Source: Actinomadura mexicana (GTDB taxonomy: Bacteria; Actinomycetota; Actinomycetes; Streptosporangiales; Streptosporangiaceae). Taken from it: a DNA stretch of 64,000 nt. Under the pieces are notes generated by a model, which did not search any database, was not told where the DNA came from, and was given only the letters and a program-made list of their open reading frames with translations. The stretch is taken from positions 62,001 to 126,000 of the forward strand of contig NZ_FZNP01000004.1 of NCBI RefSeq assembly GCF_900188105.1, given 5' to 3'. Positions 51,700-59,163 of this stretch are shown here, piece after piece. The position numbers and the translations under genes were made by a program. Every line of letters begins with the position of its first letter. Within the stretch, counting starts at the first letter, position 1.

Positions 51700-53136
51700 T
51701 CAGTGACTCGTGGTGTTCTCGTGAACGCGCAGAGCTGGGTTCGCCGGCCGTGAGGACTCGGTGCTCCTGATCAGCCACAGGCCCGTGAACACGGCGGTGG
51801 CCAAGGTGACGACGCCGGCCACGACGAAGGCGCTGTCGAGCCCCTCCTCGAAGGAGGCGCCACCGGACTCCCGGGTGCGGACGACGGCTCCGAGCACCGC
51901 CACGCCGAGGACCGCGCCGATCTGCCGGGTGGTGCTGCTGACGCCCGACGCCAGGCCGCCCTCCTGCGGGCTCACCGACTGGATGGCGGCGCCGGTCAGC
52001 GGGGACATGGTCAGGGCGAAACCGATGCCGACCACCGCCAGCCGCCACCACACGTTCGTGTAGCCGGTGCCGGCGTGCACGAAGCCCAGGGCCAGCAGTC
52101 CCAGCCCGGCCAGCGTCAGGCCGATGGTGACCATGATCCGGAAGCCGTACCGGGCGGCGAACCGGCCCGCGAACGGGCTGATGACGACCATCGCGAGCGT
52201 GGCGGGCAGGGTCTGCACCCCCGCTCGCAGGATCGAGCTGCCCTGGACGTAGACGAAGAACTGGGAGAAGAAGAACGACGAGCCCATGAGCGCGAAACCG
52301 ACCACGATCATCGCCGTGTTGGAGACCGTGAACAGGCGTTGCCGGAAGAGTCGCAGTGGCAGCATCGGTGCCGAAACCCGCCCTTCGACGACCACGAAGA
52401 CGGCGAGGATCACGGCCGCGGCGGCGAAGCTGCTCAGGATCACAGGCGAGGTCCAGCCACGGGAGCCGCCCTCGATCAGCCCGTAGGTGAGCGCCCCCAC
52501 GCCCAGGACGGACAGGACCGTTCCCGGGACGTCGATCGCCGGCGCGCTCGGGTTGCGGGACTCCCCCAGCGCGCGCAGGCCGGCGACCAGCAGGACCGCG
52601 CCGACGGGCACGTTGACGAGGAAGATGGCGGGCCAGCCGAAGGCCTCCACCAGAACGCCGCCGGCCAATGGTCCGGCGGCCAGACCGATTCCGCTGAATC
52701 CGGCCCACAGCCCGATCGCCCTGACCCGCTCCTGCGGAACCGGATACGCGGCGGCGAGCAGGGTCAGCGAGGCGGGGCTCAGCGCCGCGGCCCCGACGCC
52801 CTGCAGCACCCGCCCGACGATCAGCCAGCCGATCGAGGGTGCGGCGGAGCACAGGACGGACGCGGCGGTGAACACCACGACGCCGGCCAGGAACATCCTC
52901 TTGCGGCCGAAGCGGTCGGCGAAGACGCCGCCGGACAGCAACAGCATGGCGACCAGCAGCACATAGGCGTCGACGATCCATTGCAGCCCGGTCAACTGGG
53001 TGTGCAGCCGCTCCTGCATGTCGGGCAGCGCCGCACCGACGATCGTGTTGTCGAGCAGCACCATGAACTGCCCCAGGCAGGTCACCGTGAGCAACGCCGC
53101 CCGGTTCGGCACGGCCACCGGCGGTGCAGACTTCAT
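51700..53136 (-). CDS. MFS drug exporter, DHA2 (14-TM) family
   Basis: This 478-residue antiporter of the EmrB/QacA type has about 14 transmembrane segments, the family motif LDNTIVGAALPDM in helix 1 (residues 28-40), DRFGRKRM in the 2-3 loop and the antiporter motif C GLAAGPLAGGVLV near 155. It likely exports a hydrophobic or cationic compound with proton exchange. ATG 53136 follows AGGAGG, which abuts a perfect operator-like repeat. It diverges from a TetR gene. Confidence 0.9.
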   Translation of the reverse strand: MKSAPPVAVPNRAALLTVTCLGQFMVLLDNTIVGAALPDMQERLHTQLTGLQWIVDAYVLLVAMLLLSGGVFADRFGRKRMFLAGVVVFTAASVLCSAAPSIGWLIVGRVLQGVGAAALSPASLTLLAAAYPVPQERVRAIGLWAGFSGIGLAAGPLAGGVLVEAFGWPAIFLVNVPVGAVLLVAGLRALGESRNPSAPAIDVPGTVLSVLGVGALTYGLIEGGSRGWTSPVILSSFAAAAVILAVFVVVEGRVSAPMLPLRLFRQRLFTVSNTAMIVVGFALMGSSFFFSQFFVYVQGSSILRAGVQTLPATLAMVVISPFAGRFAARYGFRIMVTIGLTLAGLGLLALGFVHAGTGYTNVWWRLAVVGIGFALTMSPLTGAAIQSVSPQEGGLASGVSSTTRQIGAVLGVAVLGAVVRTRESGGASFEEGLDSAFVVAGVVTLATAVFTGLWLIRSTESSRPANPALRVHENTTSH

Positions 53137-53143
53137 CGCTCCT

Positions 53144-53170
53144 CCTAAAGCAGCTTGCTACTGCTTTAGG
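53144..53170. promoter_or_regulatory. TetR operator of the MFS exporter
   Basis: CCTAAAGCAG and CTGCTTTAGG are perfect 10-bp arms separated by 7 nt. The left arm overlaps the exporter's ribosome-binding region, so bound repressor would block the transcript at its start. The divergent TetR gene begins 55 nt away. Confidence 0.75.
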
Positions 53171-53224
53171 ACCCTAGACAGTGAGGGCCGTTAACGCAAC
53201 TGCGAGCTGCGCTAAGGTGGGGGC

Positions 53225-53800
53225 ATGGAGGAACGACGGCCGGTCCGGCGGCCCGGCGGGCGCAGCGCCCGTGTCCGGACGGCGGTGCACCGGGCCGTCA
53301 CGGATCTGGTCGGCGAGCGCGGCTACGGCGAGTTCACGGTCGGTGACGTCGCGGCCCGCGCGGGCGTGGCCGACACCAGCGTCTACCGCCGGTGGGGCAC
53401 CCTAGAGGCCCTGCTCACCGACGTGGTGCTCACGCGCCTGAACGCGCAGTCGCCGATGCCCGACACCGGGAGCCTGGCCGGTGACCTGCACGCCTACGCG
53501 GCCCAGGTGGCGCGCGAGATCATGGGACCCGACGGCCTGGCGGTGCTGCGCCTGACCGTCGCCCTGTCGAACAGGGGCGAACGGGGTCTGCGGGCGCGTG
53601 ACGACTTTCTCGCCGAACGCACCCGGTTCGTGCAGGCCATGCTCGACCGCGCCGGCGAACGCGGCGAGAATCCGCCCGACGTACTGGGCGTGCTCGACCA
53701 CATCATGGCCCCGATGTACATCCGCGTCCTGTTCGGCGCGGGCCCGCTCACCCCGGACTACATCGCCGGCCTGGTCGACCGATTGCTGGGGCAGGACTGA
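53225..53800 (+). CDS. TetR-family repressor of the exporter
   Basis: This 191-residue TetR protein has an HTH (residues 35-62: FTVGDVAARAGVADTSVYRRWGT) and a TetR_C domain with LDHIMAPMYIRVLFGAGPL near 165, typical of the TetR_C_11-like group. It diverges from the MFS gene across the 10+10 palindrome, so ligand-induced export control is the likely logic. Confidence 0.9.
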   Translation: MEERRPVRRPGGRSARVRTAVHRAVTDLVGERGYGEFTVGDVAARAGVADTSVYRRWGTLEALLTDVVLTRLNAQSPMPDTGSLAGDLHAYAAQVAREIMGPDGLAVLRLTVALSNRGERGLRARDDFLAERTRFVQAMLDRAGERGENPPDVLGVLDHIMAPMYIRVLFGAGPLTPDYIAGLVDRLLGQD

Positions 53801-54055
53801 TCGCCTGCCCTTCGGCAGAGCGCGGAACGGCCGGGCGGTGCATGCTCTCGCTGATGGCACCGCGGTCGTCGCCGAGGCGCACCTCGGCACTGGAGCCGAC
53901 CAGGGCCTTCCGCGCGGAGTCCGCGAGTGCGGCGGCTTCTGGAGAGCGGACGCTCCGTGGCGCAGCGGGCTGGGCGGGTTCACGCCCGCGGCGCAGGGCG
54001 TCGTCGACCGCGAGATGGGATCGAGGCGGTCAAGTAGGACGCCTCTGCGCCGACC

Positions 54056-54442
54056 TCACACGGGGCGGCCGCGGCCAGGACGCCGTTGGGGTCGTTCCGG
54101 CATCACCGAAAGTGCGGCCATATGCGGATGGGGCGAGACCTCGGCCGTCGTAAGGACCGGCGTGACACAGGCGTCGGTCAGCCCGAGGCCCTCGGGCATG
54201 GTCCGGTAGAAGGCCGGCGAGGGCCCCTACGGCCATCCAGCCGCCGTCGGCGCAGCGGTAGGTCCGGTAGAACGGCCGGCGGGTGGCGTCCCAGGCCCGC
54301 GCGTCCGGCTCGCCGGATCGCTCGACCCGTACGACGTCCGCGCCGAGGGACGCGAGCAGCATGCCGGCGTGCCGAACGGGACCGATGCCGCCGAGCTCGA
54401 CGGCACGGACACCGGACAGGAGCCGTGGACGCCTTCGCTCAT
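54056..54442 (-). pseudogene. CoA-transferase III / racemase pseudogene
   Basis: Minus-strand frames spell an alpha-methylacyl-CoA racemase-type protein in pieces. ATG 54442 overlaps the lipoprotein stop (ATGA), but within ten codons the frame shifts to LLSGVRAVELGGIGPVRHAG and MLLASLGADVVRVERSGEPD. Then comes a jump over about 150 residues to RPFYRTYRCADGGWMAVGAL, a second frameshift to AFYRTMPEGLGL, and a shortened end with ACVTPVLTTAEVSPHPHMAA. A family member has about 360 residues; about 130 remain. The catalytic Asp region is deleted. It once formed an operon with the binding protein. Confidence 0.8.
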
Positions 54443-55536
54443 TCGACGGCGGAGTCGCAGCTCGCCGCGGCCTCGGTGAACCGGGTGTCGATGAGGTCCG
54501 CGGAGTCGAGCGGTTTGTCGTACTCCAGCTCGCCGCGCTTGAGGGAGAACGCCTGAAGGTCGTCCGCGAACTTCTCCGTTCCCTTCATCGAGAACGACGG
54601 GTCGAAGGCGAGGAGGGCCGAGTTCTTGATCGTGGCCTTGTCGACCTCCTCGGCGGTCGCGAGCAGGTCCACCGTCTCGGCGTTCTTGCGGTAGTCGCCA
54701 TCGAGGTACTTCTTGGTGACCTTGCTGAGCACCTGGGTGAACTTGACGGCGAGCTCGGGCCGGTTCAGGAGCGTCCGGCCGGCCATGATGGCGGTGCCGG
54801 TCACACCCGGCGGGTAGCCCGCGATCGGGACGAGATCGGGATTCTTGGCGGCCTCGACCTCGAGAGGAGCGGAGATCCAGGCGGCCTTGACCGCACCGTT
54901 CGCGAGTGCGTTGAGCGCGTCAGGGCCGACCAGCGGCTGGGCGAGCTTGACGTCCTTGACGCCCAGCCCCACCTTGCTCAGGGCGTTGTCGAGGATCAGG
55001 CCGCTCACGCCGGTGCCGCCGGTGGGGGTGCTGACGGCGGCGCCCTTGAGCTTGGCGAGGTCGGGGGAGGTGGCACTGCCGACGATGTCCTTGCGGGACC
55101 AGTAGCCGGGCACCGGGGTACCGGCCGGGATCTCCTGCTGCTTGTCCATTGGAACGATCCAGCGGACGTTGACGCCGTCGTTCAGCGTGTTGAAGTGGGA
55201 CGAGCTCAGCGAGGTCATCTGCGCGTCGAGCTGACCGCGGGCGACCAGCGGCAGCGATTCGGCGCTCGGGATCTTCTCGATCTTGACGTCGACGCCGGCC
55301 TGCGCGAACGCCTTGGTCTCGACGCCGAGCAGGAGCGGCGCGAACACGGCGAGCGAGGAGCTCATGCCGATCTTGATCGTGCCCTTGGTGTCGGCGGTCG
55401 GGCAGATCTGCGCCGCGGACTTCTCGTCCGCCCCGCCGTCGCCGCTCCGGGGGTCGGCGCAGGCGGCCAAGGCGCCCGACAGCGCCAGCACCGTCGCAGC
55501 GGCAGTGGTCACCGAACGCGCAGGAACTCGACGCAT
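54439..55536 (-). CDS. SsuA/TauA-type substrate-binding lipoprotein
   Basis: This 365-residue lipoprotein (lipobox GALAAC near residue 26) is of the NMT1/SsuA-type binding family used by nitrate/sulfonate/taurine-like ABC importers: IKIGMSSSLAVFAPLLLGVETKAFAQAG at the start of the mature protein, then ESLPLVARGQLDAQM. No permease or ATPase genes lie nearby, so the rest of the transporter is elsewhere or lost. It diverges from the crotonase gene across a palindrome and is coupled to a CoA-transferase pseudogene, suggesting import of an acid metabolised through CoA esters. Confidence 0.8.
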   Translation of the reverse strand: MRRVPARSVTTAAATVLALSGALAACADPRSGDGGADEKSAAQICPTADTKGTIKIGMSSSLAVFAPLLLGVETKAFAQAGVDVKIEKIPSAESLPLVARGQLDAQMTSLSSSHFNTLNDGVNVRWIVPMDKQQEIPAGTPVPGYWSRKDIVGSATSPDLAKLKGAAVSTPTGGTGVSGLILDNALSKVGLGVKDVKLAQPLVGPDALNALANGAVKAAWISAPLEVEAAKNPDLVPIAGYPPGVTGTAIMAGRTLLNRPELAVKFTQVLSKVTKKYLDGDYRKNAETVDLLATAEEVDKATIKNSALLAFDPSFSMKGTEKFADDLQAFSLKRGELEYDKPLDSADLIDTRFTEAAASCDSAVE

Positions 55537-55571
55537 CGTGGCCCATCTCCTTGCTCATCGATCATTTCTTT

Positions 55572-55592
55572 CAGTGGAACTTTATTCCACTG
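55572..55592. promoter_or_regulatory. IclR-type operator palindrome
   Basis: CAGTGGAA-CTTTA-TTCCACTG is a perfect 8+5+8 palindrome in the divergent gap between the lipoprotein and crotonase genes. The half-site CAGTGGAA recurs at 63412-63419 before the iclR-type gene, linking the two ends of the cluster. Confidence 0.65.
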
Positions 55593-55673
55593 TGTGCAAT
55601 CCTGTGACCACGATCACTGGTCTGTCAAGGCTCGTGCCGACATTCGGCCGCATTCACCTCGGAGGAGACCCCC

Positions 55674-56489
55674 GTGAGCGACGCCCACGAAACCGCGCCC
55701 TCCGCCGCGACGGCCGAGGAGCGCGAAGCACCCGAGGTGCTCGTCGAGGACCGGGAGGGCGTGCTGGTCATCACCCTCAACCGGCCGCAGGCGAAGAACG
55801 CGATGACCTGGAACATGGCCCGGCTCATCGCGGCCGCCCTCGACCGGCTCGACGACGACCCGGCCCTGCGCCTCGCCGTGATCACCGGCAGCGGGGGCAG
55901 CTTCTGCGCGGGCATGGATCTCAAGGGCTTCCTCCGCGGCGAGCGGCCGAGCATCCCGGGACGCGGCTTCGGTGGAGTGACGGCGGCGCCGCCGCGCAAG
56001 CCGCTCATCGCCGCCGTGGAAGGATGGGCGCTGGCCGGCGGCTTCGAGCTCGTGCTCGCCTGCGACCTGGTCGTCGCGGCGTCGACCGCACGGTTCGGCA
56101 TCCCCGAGGTGAAGCGCGGCCTGGTCGCCGCGGCGGGTGGCCTGCACCGCCTGCCGGACAGGCTGCCCGAGGTCGTCGCCATGGAGCTGGCGCTGACCGG
56201 GGACCCGGTGGGTGCCGAGCGGCTGCACGCCCTCGGCCTGGTCGGCACGCTGACCGGCACGGGAGGGGCACTCGACGCCGCCCTCGCCCTCGCCCGCAGG
56301 ATCGCCGCCAACGGGCCGATGGCGGTCGCCGCGAGCAAGCGGATCATCGTCGAGTCCCGCGCCTGGCCGCACGAGGAGCGCTTCGCCCGCCAGCAGCCGT
56401 ACGTCGACGAGGTGTTCGCCTCCAACGACGCGCGGGAGGGCGCCCGCGCCTTCGCCGAGAAGCGGCCGGCGGCCTGGACCGGCAGCTGA
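55674..56489 (+). CDS. Enoyl-CoA hydratase/isomerase (crotonase family)
   Basis: This 271-residue crotonase has the CoA-binding LNRPQAKNAMTW near 35, the oxyanion-hole segment GSGGSFCAGMDLKGF near 75 and GWALAGGFELVLACDLVVA near 115. FGIPEVKRGLVAAAGG carries the second catalytic region, with a Glu at the hydratase position. GTG 55674 follows GGAGGAG. It lies beyond the palindrome and is followed by a LysR gene. Confidence 0.85.
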   Translation: MSDAHETAPSAATAEEREAPEVLVEDREGVLVITLNRPQAKNAMTWNMARLIAAALDRLDDDPALRLAVITGSGGSFCAGMDLKGFLRGERPSIPGRGFGGVTAAPPRKPLIAAVEGWALAGGFELVLACDLVVAASTARFGIPEVKRGLVAAAGGLHRLPDRLPEVVAMELALTGDPVGAERLHALGLVGTLTGTGGALDAALALARRIAANGPMAVAASKRIIVESRAWPHEERFARQQPYVDEVFASNDAREGARAFAEKRPAAWTGS

Positions 56490-56511
56490 GCCCCGGCGCT
56501 AGGCTGCCGGC

Positions 56512-57396
56512 GTGGAGCTCCACCAGCTGCGGGCCTTCCTGAGCGTCCGCGACACCGGCAGCGCGACGGCCGCCGCCGCACGGCTCGGCGTCCGGCAGTC
56601 GACGGTCTCGGCCGCGATCCGCGCCCTGGAGCAGGAGCTCGCGGCGCAGCTGTTCCACCGCGTCGGACGCGGGATGTCGCCGACGCCGGCGGGCCACGCC
56701 CTGGTCGGGCCGGCGCGCCGGATCCTGCGCGACTGCGGGCAGGCCGGGGAGACCCTGGCCGCGGCCGGCCGGGGCGGCCGGCTGGAGCTCGCGGCCCTGT
56801 CGCCCGTGGTCAGCGGCCCGTTCTCCTCGCTCGTCTCGGCGTGGCTCGGCGCCGCGCCGGGACGCGCGGTCCGGGTGCACGACCTCGACCGCGAGGACGC
56901 GGTGGCCGACGTCCTGACCGGCGGCACCGCGGAGATCGTCTGCACCCGGCTGCCCGTGTCCCCGCCGGTGGCCGGCGCGCTGACGGTGCTGCCGATCGGC
57001 TCGTGGGGGCTGCGGGTCGCCTTCCCGCCGCGCTCCGAAGCCGTCCCGGAAGGCGCGGTGACGATGCGGGAGCTGTCCGCCGTGCCGACGGTGCTCGTCG
57101 CGGCGGGCCGCAACTCCTCCCTTGAGCGGGCCACCGCCCGGACTCCCCTGTCGGCCGCCGTGGTCGCCGATCAGCGGGAGGCCCGCACCTCGCTGATGCT
57201 GGCCGGGGTGGGCGCCACGATCGTCGGCCCGCGGCTCGCCGTGGACGCGGCCGCCGCGGGCGCGCACGTGCGGCCGCTGGACCCGCCGTTCACCCAGTCG
57301 GTCGGGCTGGTCTTCGACCCGGCCCGCCTCTCACCGGTCGCCCGGGGGTTCCTCGCGGCCGCGGGCGAGTTCGACGAGGGCGGCGCCGGCGGGTGA
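56512..57396 (+). CDS. LysR-family regulator
   Basis: This 294-residue LTTR has an N-terminal winged HTH (residues 2-60: LRAFLSVRDTGSATAAAARLGVRQSTVSAAIR) and a type 2 periplasmic-binding-fold effector domain (about 90-290). GTG 56512 has no ribosome site, and TAGGCT lies 6 nt upstream, suggesting leaderless expression. Its 3' end overlaps by 66 nt the 3' end of a second LysR gene on the other strand. Confidence 0.85.
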   Translation: MELHQLRAFLSVRDTGSATAAAARLGVRQSTVSAAIRALEQELAAQLFHRVGRGMSPTPAGHALVGPARRILRDCGQAGETLAAAGRGGRLELAALSPVVSGPFSSLVSAWLGAAPGRAVRVHDLDREDAVADVLTGGTAEIVCTRLPVSPPVAGALTVLPIGSWGLRVAFPPRSEAVPEGAVTMRELSAVPTVLVAAGRNSSLERATARTPLSAAVVADQREARTSLMLAGVGATIVGPRLAVDAAAAGAHVRPLDPPFTQSVGLVFDPARLSPVARGFLAAAGEFDEGGAGG

Positions 57397-58215
57397 CAGC
57401 GCCTGCTCGCGCCAGACCAGGTGGGCGTCCCGCCACAGCGGCGGGTCGAGCGAGCGGAGCGACGCCCAGGGCATGACGGCCTCCGCCGTGTCCCGGCCGA
57501 CGAATGTCGCGACCGCGCCGTCCCTGACCAGCTCCCACAACATCGCCCGGTGGGCGCACTGGGCCCGGACCCGGCCCGCCATCGACGCCACAGCCGTCGC
57601 GGTGGCGCTCGCGGAATCAAGATCCGAGGGGACCACCCCGAGGTCGAGGTCCGCGACCCGTGCGCGCGTGACCGGCTCCGCCAGCCCCGCGGCGAATTCC
57701 GGGCTCGCGACCAGCACGATCTCCTCGGCCCCGAGGTCGCACCGGCCCCACCCCGCGTCCGGGGGCATGACGTCGGCCATGCCCAGTTCGGCCTCGCCCG
57801 AGCGCACCAGATCGAAGGTTCCGGCCGCGGTGCCCGCGTCCCGGACGTGGATCTCGAGTCCGGGATGCCGCCCGCGGAGCGCCGCGACGATCGGGGTCAG
57901 GGGGTGCACCGCGAGCGTCGTCGACGTCGCGACGACCAGCCTGCCGACCTCCAGGCCGGCCACCTGCCGGACCCGTTCCCTGGCACCGTCGGCCTCGGCG
58001 ATCACCTGGCGCGCCAGGCCGAGCAGCCGCGCGCCGTCGGCGGTGGGACGGGCGCGCCGCCCGGACCGGTCGAAGAGCCGGACGCCGAGCTCGTCCTCAA
58101 GCCGGCGCATCGCCAGGGAGAGCGACGGCTGGCTCACGAACAGGACGCGTGCCGCCTGGGTGATGCCGCCCTCGTCGACGACCGCGACGAAGTAGCGCAG
58201 CGTCCGGAGGTCCAT
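57331..58215 (-). CDS. LysR-family regulator
   Basis: This 294-residue LTTR has an HTH at residues 1-60 (LRYFVAVVDEGGITQAARVLFVSQPSLSLAMRRLE) and an effector domain with GRLVVATSTTLAVHPLTPIVAALRGRHPGLEI. It is divergent from the second crotonase gene (141-bp gap), the head of the acyl-CoA synthetase/dehydrogenase operon, and probably controls it. It is only family-level similar to the convergent LysR protein. Confidence 0.85.
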   Translation of the reverse strand: MDLRTLRYFVAVVDEGGITQAARVLFVSQPSLSLAMRRLEDELGVRLFDRSGRRARPTADGARLLGLARQVIAEADGARERVRQVAGLEVGRLVVATSTTLAVHPLTPIVAALRGRHPGLEIHVRDAGTAAGTFDLVRSGEAELGMADVMPPDAGWGRCDLGAEEIVLVASPEFAAGLAEPVTRARVADLDLGVVPSDLDSASATATAVASMAGRVRAQCAHRAMLWELVRDGAVATFVGRDTAEAVMPWASLRSLDPPLWRDAHLVWREQALSPAGAALVELARGREEPPGDR

Positions 58216-58356
58216 GGCCGCCCACCCTAGCGAGACATAGGACGCATCGATGGGACCTGCGAACGAGAGGTCTTTGCGCATATGCCTCCCGGGGCGCGAC
58301 AGTAGGAGCCGAGACACCCCTACAGGGCCGTACGCTTGCAGAACACCGGAGAACCC

Positions 58357-59163
58357 ATGACCGATCGTCACGTCACCGTCGAGCGGCAGGGCCGCGTCGG
58401 CCTGGTCTTCCTGGACCGCCCGGACCGCCGCAACTCCTACACCCCGCTGATGGCCCTCCAACTCCAGGAGGCGCTGGTCGCCTTCGACGCCGACCCGGAG
58501 GTGGCGGTCGTCGTGGTGAGCGGGCGCGGCGAGCACTTCGGCGTAGGCGCGGACCTCGACATGAACTGGCGCGACGAGAAGACCCACGGCGTCGAGACCC
58601 TGACCGAGCCGGAGAAGGCGCCGTGGAACCTGGGCACGCCGATCATCGCGGCCATCAATGGTGACGCCATCGGCGTGAGCCTCACCTGGGCGATGCAGGC
58701 CGACATCCGTGTGGTGGCCGACTCGGCCCGGCTGGCGTTCTCGTTCAACCGGGTCGGCATCATGCCCGACCGCGGCTCGACCTGGCTCCTGCCCCGGCTG
58801 GCGGGCTTCGGCGTCGCGATGGACCTGCTGCTGACCGGCCGGACGGTCGACGGCACCGAGTTCGAGCGCCGCGGCCTGGCGACCCACATCGCCGCGCCGC
58901 AGGACGTGCTCAAGGTCGCCGTGGACCTCGCGACCGACATGGCCCAGCGCTGCGCGCCGGTGTCGATGACCGCGACCAAGCGGCTCATGTACGAGTTCCT
59001 GGAGTCGACCGACCGGGTCGCGGCGTACAACCGCGAGCGCCGCGTCCTGACCTGGATCCGCAGCTGCGGCGAGACCCTGCGCGGCATCGCGGCCTTCAAG
59101 GAGAAGCGCGCGCCCGAGTGGGGCACCACCAAGCACACCCGCATCCCGGCCGAGCTGCGATGA
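58357..59163 (+). CDS. Enoyl-CoA hydratase/isomerase (crotonase family)
   Basis: This 268-residue crotonase has LDRPDRRNSYTPLM near 23, the oxyanion segment GRGEHFGVGADLDMNWRD near 57-74 and FNRVGIMPDRGSTWLLPRLAG near 130. It has an Asp rather than a Glu in the PDRG catalytic loop, more like isomerase or dehydratase members. ATG 58357 follows GGAG. It overlaps the synthetase gene (ATGA). First gene of a four-gene coupled operon. Confidence 0.85.
   Translation: MTDRHVTVERQGRVGLVFLDRPDRRNSYTPLMALQLQEALVAFDADPEVAVVVVSGRGEHFGVGADLDMNWRDEKTHGVETLTEPEKAPWNLGTPIIAAINGDAIGVSLTWAMQADIRVVADSARLAFSFNRVGIMPDRGSTWLLPRLAGFGVAMDLLLTGRTVDGTEFERRGLATHIAAPQDVLKVAVDLATDMAQRCAPVSMTATKRLMYEFLESTDRVAAYNRERRVLTWIRSCGETLRGIAAFKEKRAPEWGTTKHTRIPAELR

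Noticed and set aside
53801..54055. Possible small gene after the TetR gene
   Set aside because: Frames here lack a ribosome site and protein-like composition; nothing is supported.
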